The notes: generated from the letters alone by a model not told the origin. Numbered from the stretch's first letter, positions 1-9,574 are shown. The stretch is 10,111 nt of DNA from Larix sibirica (GCA_004151065.3 NWUY0304059041.1:1-10111); one strand, 5' to 3'. Translations and numbers: made by a program.

Positions 1-70
1 TAAACACACAAGATAAACATTATCTCTAACACATATCTACCATTTAGTTTTGTTGCCTTAGCCTCCTGCT

Positions 71-120
71 GTTCGCTACTGTTGGATTTTATGTTGTTCG
101 CTACTGTTGGATTTTATGTT
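71..120. repeat. 25-bp perfect tandem duplication
   Basis: Two identical adjacent copies (71-95 and 96-120) begin gttcgctactgttggatt. There is no coding context. Confidence 0.95.
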
Positions 121-296
121 GGGCTTGATAATATTGGCAAAGAGCTGCCACGTGTATCATATTGGATTTTGTTCTGGCTATAATAGCTATCAGTGGCATC
201 CTATTACTAACTATATATACTCGATTGTTGCTGCACCAAGTGGTGCCTTTAAAATATAAATTGCTATGCTGAACTAGCATATATAAACTTCAATTC

Positions 297-458
297 ACAA
301 CAATCCACAAAACCTTCAGCAAAATAACATATAAAAAAATAAAAGCATATTTTGTCTCGTTAATCTGTAAAGTGGGACAACAATCCACAAAACCTTCAGC
401 AAAATAGCATATAAAAAAATAAAAGCATATTTTGTCTCGTCACTCTGTAAAGTGGGAC
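297..458. repeat. 80-bp tandem duplication
   Basis: Copies at 297-376 and 377-456 (match continues to 458) differ at only a few positions, for example aataacat/aatagcat and cgttaatc/cgtcactc. Each contains caatccacaaaaccttcagc, an A-rich stretch, and ends in ctgtaaagtggga. Confidence 0.93.
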
Positions 459-783
459 AGCTGTTTCTTGCACTGCCGGTTCACCATTTGATGGCGAATT
501 GATAGAAATTCCTACCAAAGAATATGAAAGATGAAAATAAAAATCAATAAATAACATCACATAAACAAGAGCTGCATTAATTGTGGAAGAATAGGGCTTT
601 AAGACGATATACATAACAGTCGTATCAATTGACAAAATAGGGCTAATATATATTAACAAAAGTACTTATTGAAAGGCAGAGTTATCAATTGAAATGCTTT
701 TAGCATCTACCTGATGTAATTTTACTCTGAAAGGATAAAGTTCTGATTTTTTTCTCGGAAAAAAAAATATTCACAAAACTACT

Positions 784-837
784 AAATAACCAAACTCATA
801 TATTAGAAATAAATAACCATACTCGTGTATTAGAAAT
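784..837. repeat. 27-bp tandem duplication
   Basis: Copies at 784-810 and 811-837 share aaataacca, actc and tattagaaat with a few substitutions between them. Confidence 0.85.
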
Positions 838-1030
838 AACAGCAGAAATACTAAATTTCCATACCCTTGTAGATAAAATATTTTACAGATAAATTTAAAT
901 AATGCAGAAATATGGGCAGCATTGCAAATAGTTTAATTTCCATCAAGAATATAAAAGAATCCATAGCAACTCTAACATATATTATAAATAACAGCAAAAG
1001 TACTGAATTTCCGTACCCTTATATATAAAA
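835..1030. repeat. Direct repeat pair of about 44 bp, 152 bp apart
   Basis: The segments 835-878 and 987-1030 share aataacagcaraartact, then raatttcc, taccctt and ataaaa, with about six differences. They flank unrelated AT-rich sequence, so this looks like an older local duplication. Confidence 0.75.
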
Positions 1031-1140
1031 ATAAGAAGCAGAAAACATATTAATATAGATATTATGTCCAACCAGCATTTTATATGCAATATATAGCATA
1101 TAGATGGGCTCTGCTAAGATAATAATTTTGAAGACAAAGT

Positions 1141-1318
1141 AAATAGTTCGATCACGAGAACATGAAGCGTCCTTCATTCGTATGCACAGGGGCATTATAG
1201 TTATTCTTCAAGGAATGACAACAGACAGTAAATAATTCAATCACGGGAGCACGAGGTATCCTTCATTCAAATGCACAGGGGCATCATGGTTATTCTTCAA
1301 GGAATCATAGAGTGGATC
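1141..1318. repeat. 89-bp direct duplication covering the phosphorylase C-terminal coding end
   Basis: The interval 1230-1318 contains the last coding codons and stop of the phosphorylase gene. A diverged copy with period 89 lies directly downstream of the stop at 1141-1229; similarity is clearest for 1141-1216 against 1230-1305, with shared blocks such as ccttcattc, tgcacaggggcat and ttattcttcaaggaat. Read on the gene strand the downstream copy keeps an open frame, SLKNNYNAPVHTNEG and so on, ending at TGA 1154-1152, the exact counterpart of the real stop at 1243-1241. Confidence 0.9.
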
Positions 1319-3373
1319 CTCATCTTCCACAAAATCAGCTTGTTGTTCCTCTTCTTCAGTTTGTACCTCCCCACTGGCTATTGCTTCCAAAATATAAGCT
1401 TTAACTTCTTCGAATCTTTCCTCTGACAAAGAGACTTCAGCAAGTAATTTCCATGCATAGTCCTCAGAAGCCCTGTCAAAGTCTTGCTTTCTCTTCAAAA
1501 CAATGTGTCCACTAATTTCCCACACAGCAGGATTAACTTGAGTGTCTAATATCTCTTGATTTACTTCTCCCAAAGCCTGTTTCTCTGCATAGCACTGGTT
1601 ACAGAAACAACACAAGATTTTCAGAAACATACCAAGATATTCTAAACATTACGAAAGGAAACAAGAATGTCTCAACAACACCATCATTCTACTATATTAT
1701 ACAAGGAAGCAAAAAAATTGAAACCAAGGTAACATGCTATTGCACTCTACTATATTACACAAGGAAGCAAAAAAATTGAAACCAAGGTAACATGCTATTG
1801 CACTCTACTATATTACACAAGGAAGCAAAAAAATTGAAACCGAGGTAACATGCTATTGCACTGTACCTGAGGAAACAGAAAAACTCGTTTGCCACAATCT
1901 GCAATGAGCACATTGTATGGTATGTTGTTATCTTGAAGACAGATGCAAGAGTTGCCAACAGCATTGCAGAGGTCCTCCAAAGTATTACCCCCTTCAAAAA
2001 CCATGCCTCTCACAGGATAGTTGCAGAGTTCAAATATTTTTACTCCACCTTTCTCAGACTTCCATGGTACTCTTTTCGTGGGTGCTTTCTCGACAGGGAA
2101 AGAAAGTGACAAATAATAAGCCTGCCCAGTGTTCGATTCATCATGCCAAATTGCAAAAATATTCAGATATCATCATTGTTATCTTATCTCTAGAGTTCAA
2201 AACACGTTATTATTGAAGCCAATGAACTGACCAGTGAGAACAATGTCTTCTTTAACCTCTCTTGTTTCTGTTCAAAAGGTAAATAGAAACAGTTTCATAG
2301 ACCAAAGAGTCAAATTTTCTGAATATAATAGCAGTCCTACCTGGAAGTGCAGATGGTTTATAGTTGCAAAAGCTCCCAGGCTATTGTACCCAAGACGAAA
2401 AGATGGGTTGCCAGCCTCAGCAGCCAAATGCAGAGCTAACAGTAAGCTATCATGGTCAATGCGTTGGGGCAAGCAGTCTAATACTCTTGGAACGAGAAGC
2501 ACGTGCCCATATTCGATTGGACTCACCTGCAATATAACAAAGATGATCAATGAACATCATCTTTCAACATTTAAAATACCGCAAAGTTTAAACAATGCAT
2601 CTAAAAGTACTGCCATCATTATTAATTTATCTTACATTGATGGCAATCACACTTGGACTGTCCAAGACGGGGGCCTTTTCCAAGTACTGAATTTTGTCTT
2701 CCTCACTTTCTTCAAAACGGAAGAGCACCTCTTCCTGGCCTACTTTGGTGAAGTTGAATTTAGTGGGGTCAAAGTCCTGCTGCACCTTGTCCACTCGAAA
2801 TTCAGTGGGACGTTTCTTAAGATGGCGCCCTTCATTCAGCTGAGCAATGAAGCCATAATTACCAGGGATTACCTACAATCAATTCCACATAGAAATGGGA
2901 GATATAATCCCCTATCAAAACATGTCCTTATAAATATCACCCCAAAAACCACACCCAAATTGGAACAGTTGAACATACCTTAACGAAAGAATCAGTTGTT
3001 AAAAAGAAATATTCTACAAAGGGTATTCTTCAAACAACTGATAACTGGAAAATGGTTTTAACATAATCCCAACCTTGGTTTCACATGTAGTAACATCATA
3101 GCGGAACAGACCCCTCTGCATCCTTTCTTCCCACTGCCAACTCGTCATGGAAAAGAATATATCAGTATTGGTATTGATTTCTTATAAGGACATACTCCTT
3201 AAATGGTGTTTTCCCCACCAAACCAGAAATAACTTAATAAGAAATGATTCTCACCTGCCCAAGAAGCAGTGTGTCAAGAAAAGGAGTATCTGCCATCTCA
3301 ACATCTTTATCTGTGTATTTCTCTCCAACAACGGTGTGCCTTCTCTTGAAGGTGTACAAAGGCAACTTCGAGC
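1241..3373 (-). CDS. VTC2-like (GGP): GDP-L-galactose phosphorylase (VTC2/VTC5-like), spliced, 5' exon not found
   Basis: This enzyme converts GDP-L-galactose plus phosphate to L-galactose 1-phosphate and GDP, the first committed and rate-controlling step of the plant L-galactose route to ascorbate (family knowledge; cytosol and nucleus). Exons on the minus strand are 3373-3255, 3133-3074, 2872-2636, 2526-2341, 2121-1867 and 1594-1241; every intron is GT-AG and the frame stays open through all joins. They give 403 residues (the first codon is split) and a TGA at 1243-1241. Family landmarks in order are KLPLYTFK, RGLFRYDVTTCETK, VIPGNYGFIAQLNEGRHLKK, KFNFTKVGQEE, VSPIEYGHVLLVPR, the HIT-type active-site stretch INHLHFQ|AYY (split by an intron at 2341/2121), CYAEKQALGEV and NPAVWEISGH. 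An acidic EEEEQQADFVEDED stretch precedes the end. Relatives have about 440-450 residues, so some 35-45 N-terminal residues are missing because no first coding exon was found upstream. An in-frame ATG at 3296-3294 could start a 377-residue form that keeps the HIT motif. Identity is near certain; completeness is not. Confidence 0.95.
1688..1861. repeat. 58-bp tandem repeat, three copies, in the last phosphorylase intron
   Basis: Units run 1688-1745, 1746-1803 and 1804-1861 and are almost identical; the third has gag for aag near its end and the first has ttatac for ttacac. The array fills 174 of the 272 bp of the intron 1866-1595 and begins five bases inside the 5' splice site. Read on the gene strand, each junction repeats a donor-like GTAGAGTGCAA (from 1808 and 1750), close to the true donor GTACAGTGCAA (from 1866). 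Confidence 0.95.
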
Positions 3374-4330
3374 CTGAAATCAAATGCAAGCATCAGAATC
3401 ACTGCTCAGAAGTGGTAGTCATATTAATGGTGAACAAAGTCCCCAACAAAGGATACACCACTGTGATTTTAATAAGCTCGCATTTACAAATGAATCAAAA
3501 AGACATACAATCTAAAGAAAAATGGCCCTTTATAACATTATAACCACAAAAACCCAAAATTGGGACACAGTGAACCTTTCAGATGACAACGCCCGAGAAG
3601 AAAAGGTAAGAAACAAAAGGTTTTAGAGATTAGAATCCAAAATTGCAACAAAAGAAAAAAACCAAATCCACCAAACACTCCATGAAAAAGCAGATCTTAA
3701 ACAACAAACCAAGTGCACCAAAAGCTCCATGCCAAAGCAGATATATAGCAAATTAGTATGGAACAAGAACCATCCTCTAACCTGATTAGATGAAAGATGC
3801 AAAACTAGATGTCAAACTTAATTCTCAGACCAAAACCAACCACAAAGATGTTGGAATCTGACCTGTAGAATTCGCTGCCAAACACAATTAAATAAAAACA
3901 TCCTTTCATAGATTTTGAATCACAAAGTGACAAACATATGTACGGGATGGTCATCACGGTTTTCTGAATCAAGGCAAGATGACACTACTCGCTGTCAACT
4001 GACAGATCACTAAAGAAGTGTACACCTAAACCACAATAACAGAGATTGCCCTTGGAATTATGCAAATATAGCAATCAAAGACTAAAAGATCAAGCATATA
4101 CTGTCCATTTCTTGATCGAGATCAAATAAAACCACAACATGCAGGTAATGTAGAAAGTCAAACAAACTAAAGAATGTCTTTAAAGGAACTTATAGCATAC
4201 CATATCAGTACTAGCAGAACTTTTGGACTAACCAGCAGTACATCCATCTTAACTTTGGATCTATTAAACATCATGAAAGATAAAAAAAAAGTAAGATGTA
4301 AATCTCTCAGTGCTTAAGATGAATCTACAC

Positions 4331-4360
4331 TTATATATATATAGATAGATATAGATATAC
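4331..4360. repeat. (TA)/(GATA) simple repeat
   Basis: A run of tatatata followed by gatagatatagatata joins the two copies of the 119-bp duplication. Confidence 0.8.
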
Positions 4361-4450
4361 ATCCATCTTAACTTTGTATCTATTAAACACAATGGAAGAT
4401 CAAAAAAAACTAAGATGTAAATCTCTCAGTACTTAAGATGAATCTACACT

Positions 4451-4475
4451 TATATAATATATATATATATATATA
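4451..4475. repeat. (AT)n microsatellite
   Basis: Alternating A/T with one irregular step follows the second copy of the 119-bp duplication. Confidence 0.9.
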
Positions 4476-4904
4476 AGTAAGTTTAAGGTCATGGCATAGC
4501 CAAAGCCAAAAACCAAACTTATGTACAAGACCCCCCTTGTTTGTGGGACAAGGGATTGGGGATTTTGTTTTATTTTTTTAATTTTGATTGCATCAACAAA
4601 AGCTAGGTGCATTCTACAGCCAAATATAGAAAAGATTGTAACATCTGTCCCATGTATTGTCCATAACACCCGTTGGCATATATTGGCCCAATATAAAATA
4701 TGATACAAAACTAAAAATCTGATAATAATAAATCTTACGTGTGCTCAAAACAATACTCATTGACAAATCTCTATACACATAAAAATTAAATCATGTCTAC
4801 TGTTGGAAGAAAAGGAATATGAGGCAATTCTGTTTGGCACCATTTCATGACACCAAGCATGATACTAAGCAATAATATATATTAATCACGATTCATAACA
4901 ATGA

Positions 4905-5015
4905 AGATCCATCTTCACTCAGGATTTTCAGGATCTTTTAAGTACCAAGGGATTTGCATCTCAATTACTTTTTTATCTCTCTCAGTGCTTAATAAGTCCA
5001 GACTTCAGATGGATC
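4905..5015. mobile_element. MITE-like element of about 111 bp, diverged inverted ends
   Basis: It starts agatccatcttcactc and ends cagatggatct, so the outer 10-11 bases are inverted repeats. Internal blocks gatcttttaag, tttgcatctcaatt and atctctctcagtgctt recur in the neighbouring copies at 4242-4445 and 5093-5227. It has no coding capacity. Target-site duplications were not resolved, so assignment to a transposon superfamily is open. Confidence 0.55.
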
Positions 5016-5092
5016 TATATTGGTTTACAAAACATCTCATCCATATTGAGCTATAGAATGCACCTCACTTCTCTAGGTGCAAAAGGGGCACT

Positions 5093-5227
5093 AGATGCAT
5101 CTTCATTCTAGATCTTTTAAACACCAAGAGTTTGTATCTCAATTGTCTTGTTACTAAGAGTTTGCATCTCAATTGTCTTGTTATCCCCCCTCTTGGTGCT
5201 TGATAAAGCCAGAGTTAAGATGGATCT
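5093..5227. mobile_element. MITE-like element of about 135 bp with internal 30-bp duplication
   Basis: It starts agatgcatcttcattct and ends agagttaagatggatct, an imperfect inverted pair. It shares gatcttttaaacaccaa and tttgtatctcaattgtctt with its neighbours. Inside it, 5123-5152 and 5153-5182 are tandem copies of a 30-bp unit, accaagagtttgtatctcaa and onward, with two differences. It is non-coding. Confidence 0.55.
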
Positions 5228-6237
5228 ATGCTGGTAATAATCTTCCTATCATTTGTTATGCACTTTTACTTCCATGTAACATCTTTTCACCTTATATGGA
5301 ATGATTCTATTTGTTAAATCCAAATTCATGTATACATATCAAAACTATATTCAATTGGAATCCCCAACAGTATGAGTTTCATTTTTCCATGGATTGTAAC
5401 AATATTAAATTCGAGGGATGATAAGTTTGATTTATTGAAGATGTGTATGGTAAACATATAAAGTTAGTCATCTCTGTTGCCTATGTTATTTGACTGCCCA
5501 TTAACTATTGACATGTTTCACTAATAAATCAACAAACAAACTAATTGCTAAATGGAGATGTTAGTAACACGGTTGCAATGGACTATAGATGGCCAGTTTG
5601 AAGACTATTCGCCTTTCAAACTTCAATTTTGCACCATGAGCAATAAGTTTGTTGCTCAGAAATGTACGAAGTGCTTAACAGAATCAGTTCAGTCTTCTAT
5701 CAATTGAAATATGAATGATAACACAAACATTATAGACATGATTACACCAAAATAATGTGCAGAGACAAAAGCAGTTCAAAACTTCAAAATAATGTGACAT
5801 CTGGCATTGTTTCAATTTTTTGAGTATGGAAAAGGGCTGGCATAATAAAGCATTACCAAATCACCTGTCAAACAGGCAAGTTTCCACTACCATACATCTG
5901 CATATTAAATTCTACCACTTGAGCTTTACTATAGATGGTATGCTGCCCAGATCTTAAGAAATACCATATCGAGTCACCAACTTATGACCCATTTGAAGCT
6001 ACAATTTTTTTCCAATAAAAAACAGTACATAAATAAATAACCAATCCACCCTTATTTTAGTTAGCAGATGCCAGAAACACAAATTGTAGTTACCCATAGT
6101 GGAAAGATTTGGAGCCTTCATCAATAGTGGATTAAAGTCTTCCAAGGTGTGCTCAGAAAATATATATGAATAACCAAGTTCAGGCCATACAGAAGTTTTT
6201 CATGACTATTTACAAGACATGTTGCATTTCAACGAGT

Positions 6238-8272
6238 CTAAGATTGACCTCTTGGAACATAAGGTGACGTGATCCTAGGTGATAGATTTACTTGCTTTAG
6301 TGCCTCAAAACGAAGTTCTACCGGATAAGCTGCAATACAGTTTATACGAAGACCACTTCCTGTTGTCCATTTACCTGACGACAGCTTGCCAACCTGGTAG
6401 GATTGTGATGGTTTTTTAGAATTAAAACGTTGAAGCCATTCTTTACAAGGAAGTTCTGACAGTTGATTTTCAAGGTCCTTACTTGAAAGACTCTTTTTGT
6501 AATACAAAGTCTCTTTGATTTCTTGTCGGTCAGGTGTTTCCCTTATTTCTTTATCACCCTCTTCCAAGCTCTCTTTAGGACCTTGGAACTCCTCCTGTTT
6601 CTTGGCATTGGCCTTTCCATTTTTATGCATTAAATCATGAGATGTGAAACAAATGTCAGTCTTGACATCGGTAGCTTCTTTTTCAACATTTGGTGGTAGT
6701 TCAATGATATTTTTATTTTCTGCACGCAGAACATTACTCTGAATATGTTCTATATGTATAGTGTCTTCATCATGTTTCTCACGATGAACCTGCTCTTCTC
6801 TGTCCCTTTTTGAGTTCAGCCTACTCTCTGTTATGCCATCCTTTTCAGATTCGTTTGATTGATCTTCATCACTTGATCTCCTCTGAAAAACAGACACAAC
6901 TTCAGCAAACTTGGCAAAAGTCTACGACTTCTCATTCAAATGATATTAACATGACAACTACAATCATATATTCAACTGACGGGATTGAATGAACTGAAAT
7001 AAATAACTGAAAATGATGGTGCTTGTTCTGGTAGTTGAAAAATACAGGATCACAACAGCCTCAAACATCAGAGAGTTTGAAAGTAGAGGATTCAGAATAG
7101 AAGATCTAAGAGAACGATGCCATGATCGACATTTGGTAAAAGACGAGAAGTAAGATAGTATGATTTCTTTGGACATACTGCCACAATGTTTAATACACGT
7201 TTTCCCCTATTAAGGACAAAATATAATGTTTAGTGCAAATTTTCGCCTATTGAGGTCAAATATTTTCAATTTTTTCTTCCCTACTATGTTGTTGGGAACC
7301 AATTGATCTTTCTGTCATACTCCTCTTAAATACAGCATTGAAGGCACAGCTAAAAAGATTCAGTAGAGACTATAAACAAAAGATGCATGCACCATTTGAA
7401 CTAAACAAAATGGGAGACACGTCACTAAAGTGTGTATCCTTGAAATTGAGAATTTTCCGGGTCACGAGGGCTCCCTTCAGCTTATACGTGAATTGGGAGA
7501 CTGATAGTACATTATTATGTGGACCAACAAAGAAGTACAAAGCTTGAATTTGAACCCTGGGTCTTATCAGCTCAAAAATCAAAACAACTCAGTTCAAATT
7601 TGAACCTTCCCAGTTCTTTTTCCTTTGCAACTATTATTTAACTGATCTACCTTATCCAAATGCAGTATAGTTTCTGTAATAGAAAAGACTCAAGAGGCAT
7701 TGAAAAAATACAAGCATTCTTTATATTCATCTTCACAGCTATGTTAAAACAACCAACAAAAAATTAACTGTTCCTTTCTCTTGGCATAAACCTCATTTAT
7801 GTCAATTTACGGCCACCATCCTTGAAACCTCATTTATTTCTTATGCCATATCCTATTTGATTTCCAATATACCTATCAGGAATCTGGTTAGTAATATCAT
7901 ATATTTAGTATCTAAGGAACAAAGCCTATCGGGTGGATGCCTTGTAATTTTAAGGCATGTACATTAGGTCTCAGATAACCAAATCAAGTGTAGGATATTT
8001 TTGTGTGATTAAGTTACCAGAAAGGCATAGAAGGATAGAAAAAGCTTATTGAAAGCATTAAACCAACCACAATGATAATACTAGTCACAAACTTGCACCC
8101 ATGCCAAATTGACAAAGCAAAGCACAAAGGATCAAGTAAAAGTAGAAATTTGCTTGATCTTAATACGGACCTCCACATTAGTCACGTCAACCCCATTTTC
8201 AACAAGAAATCTGACGAAGGTGTCAAGGTTTTCTTCTGTTGGAAGGTAGTGTCCACTGTACGGTGAAAAAGA
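6238..8272 (-). CDS. IQM-like calmodulin-binding family protein, last two exons only
   Basis: Two minus-strand exons match the C-terminal half of plant IQM proteins (IQ-motif calmodulin-binding family). Exon 8272-8171 (34 codons) follows a CAG acceptor and encodes [16 protein letters not shown] followed by a [13 protein letters not shown] segment, the conserved PYSGHY block of the family. Exon 6882-6238 (214 codons plus stop) follows a pyrimidine-rich TTTTTCAG acceptor. It starts RRSSDEDQ, runs through a hydrophilic Lys/Glu/Ser-rich linker of about 145 residues, and ends in [19 protein letters not shown], then [18 protein letters not shown] and the stop. From memory, relatives carry GPRIGCV where this protein has GLRINCI, so the motif is diverged. 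The 1288-bp intron between the exons needs the weak donor GAG|GTCCGT to keep the frame. The IQ motif and central domain would be encoded further upstream and are not found up to 10111. It could be the 3' end of a gene with a long intron, or a truncated relic. Some IQM members act in stomatal and stress responses; nothing here shows a specific role. Confidence 0.8.
6883..8170 (-). other. Presumed 1288-bp intron of the IQM-like gene
   Basis: It lies between the two IQM-like exons on the minus strand. The acceptor side, TTTTTCAG at 6890-6883, is strong; the donor GTCCGT at 8170-8165 is weak. No further exon was recognised inside. The intron contains a 40-bp tandem duplication at 7185-7264 and a perfect 14-bp palindrome gttcaaatttgaac at 7592-7605. 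Confidence 0.55.
7185..7264. repeat. 40-bp tandem duplication, diverged
   Basis: Copies at 7185-7224 and 7225-7264 share aatgttta, tttt, cctatt, gg and caaaat with roughly 80 percent identity. They lie in the presumed IQM-like intron. Confidence 0.75.
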
Positions 8273-9228
8273 CTGCATCATACGGGAAACAATGTGAAAT
8301 CATTGCATTTTCCAAATATATGTAGCAACTAGCAACATGATTTAAACCAATTATGATTATTAAATCAAAATAAAACAAGATTTCAAATAAAACTCTGTAC
8401 AACTCGAAGCATGGCACCAGAAAACTCCAAAATACCTGCCCAGTTCAGAGGAAGGGATGATATGGGGAAAATAACTCCTAGTACAAGGTTTAAGGAAAAA
8501 AATTACATAATCTTAATGTTAACAAATGATTAGGATGTCCATTGTGAACAGGACAAGTAAAGTAATCACATCAGAGTTAGTCCATAAAGAAAGTGCAAAG
8601 CATTGCCAGAATACATCTATCTCAATATATTAGAAGCAAAATGTACCTCTGATGGTATTGAACTCTTATTCTATCTCAAAGTACGCAGACGGATGTGGAG
8701 CAACCAAGATCAAATGCTCTGCTTTGGCATTGGTTAATATCATAGTTACTGGATTCGGTCGAATTGACATTTCCCGTACGAAATTCGGTTCGAATTTTGG
8801 AGAAATCTGGATTCGATTTGGTCCATATATCATTGACTGAATCAAATCCTAATCAGAATCGTACCGTATTCCAATTTTGCCCTTGATACAGTGTACAATT
8901 ACATATAACGTTATCTCACCTATGATGTTATTTTTTTTTAAATAAGGGCTTTGCCGATCGACCAAAAAACTACAATGATCGTCGCTGAATCTTGACTCTT
9001 CGTTTATGATTTATCCATCATGACGTTTTAATTTCGACATTTCTTACTCTCCCCAATAAAATCAAATTTGAAGAAGAGGATTGGATAAGTAACCCTTCAA
9101 AATTGACCAGCAAAAACAAGTACTCAGATGAAATTAAAATATATTAAAATTTCATATATTTTATATACAACTAACCGATATTTAAAAATATTGATAATTG
9201 ATTAAAAAATTACTAAAATGTCTTTAAA

Positions 9229-9390
9229 AATTTTGAAAATCTATAAAATGAGCAAATAGAAAAGAAATCTATAAACCTATGGAAAACCGTTGACTAAGTA
9301 AACACGCAGAATTTTGAAAATCTATAAAATGAGCAAATAGAAAAGAAATCCATAAATCTTATGCAAAACCGTTAACTAAATGAAGAGATA
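9229..9390. repeat. 81-bp tandem duplication
   Basis: Copies at 9229-9309 and 9310-9390 share attttgaaaatctataaaa, gagcaaatagaaaagaaatc and aaaaccgtt, and diverge towards their ends. They are non-coding. Confidence 0.9.
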
Positions 9391-9574
9391 AATCCTTGGA
9401 GTTTATTGGTCATGTTTTGATATTATAACTAGCATATATCTGTAGGCTAGGCTAAGCTGAGTTTTCTATCACTGTCTCAATTCGATTCTTAGAGTAAGGG
9501 TTCTAGCATCTAAAGCTGGGAGTCCTCAGAGTGACATATCTAATGAGTGATAAAATAAAAAAGTCATCCATTCT

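Larger units (their letters stand above)
1..1140. other. AT-rich non-coding flank left of the phosphorylase gene
   Basis: No gene is recognised here. The region holds the 25-, 80- and 27-bp tandem duplications and the 44-bp repeat pair listed separately, and a palindromic G-box core CACGTG at 149-154 followed by TATA-like runs near 211-219 and 280-287, which may be chance in such AT-rich DNA. The right part should contain the phosphorylase 3' UTR, but no clear AATAAA signal is seen on the minus strand. Confidence 0.6.
4241..4476. repeat. 119-bp tandem duplication with MITE-like ends
   Basis: Two copies with period 119 start at 4241 and 4360. Each begins catccatcttaacttt, continues ctattaaaca and taagatgtaaatctctcagt, and ends aagatgaatct followed by acacttatat and an AT-rich tail. 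Within each copy the start atccatctt is an inverted match, with one mismatch, to the end aagatgaat, giving units at 4242-4325 and 4361-4445. Internal words match the elements at 4905-5015 and 5093-5227. Confidence 0.8.
3374..6237. other. Long stretch without a recognised gene between the two genes
   Basis: Apart from the MITE-like cluster and microsatellites at 4241-5227, nothing recognisable is coded here on either strand. The missing first coding exon and promoter of the phosphorylase gene would be expected in the left part, and the 3' UTR of the IQM-like gene just left of 6238. A canonical AATAAA on the minus strand is seen only at 5436-5431, about 800 bp past that stop. The segment 4480-4720, which includes gaccccccttgtttgtggga, has the look of a dispersed non-coding repeat but was not identified. 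Confidence 0.6.

Noticed and set aside
396-659. Minus-strand 87-codon frame with an exon-like part (GISINSPSNGEPAVQETAV)
   Set aside because: There is an acceptor-like TTTGGTAG before it, but no recognised family and no neighbouring exon; half of it runs into the 80-bp duplication and AT-rich DNA.
2234-2983. Plus-strand open frame of 249 codons
   Set aside because: It is the antisense shadow of phosphorylase exons and introns; the minus strand carries the conserved protein with proper splice sites across the same interval.
3147-3543. Two overlapping plus-strand frames of 76 and 99 codons
   Set aside because: They lie antisense to the phosphorylase exon 3255-3373 and its flanking introns and show no family resemblance.
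2935-3575. Resemblance between intron segments at about 2935-2980 and about 3533-3577 (accacaaaaacccaaa/attgg words)
   Set aside because: The similarity is patchy and A-rich, so a real duplication cannot be separated from shared base composition by eye.
4433-4708. Small frames on both strands over the AT microsatellite region
   Set aside because: Low complexity and no family resemblance; they are best explained as chance frames in a non-coding repeat.
7338-7582. Overlapping frames on both strands, and a box-B-like gggttcaaattc on the minus strand
   Set aside because: No protein family is recognised, and no matching box A or folded tRNA/SINE body could be seen, so neither a gene nor a SINE is called.
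8430-8490. Minus-strand segment bounded by CTAG and GGGCAG|GTATTT, considered as a further IQM-like exon
   Set aside because: None of its three frames resembles the part of IQM proteins that precedes PYSGHY.
8786-8800. tRNA T-loop-like ggttcgaat
   Set aside because: No cloverleaf with paired acceptor arm or anticodon arm can be drawn around it.
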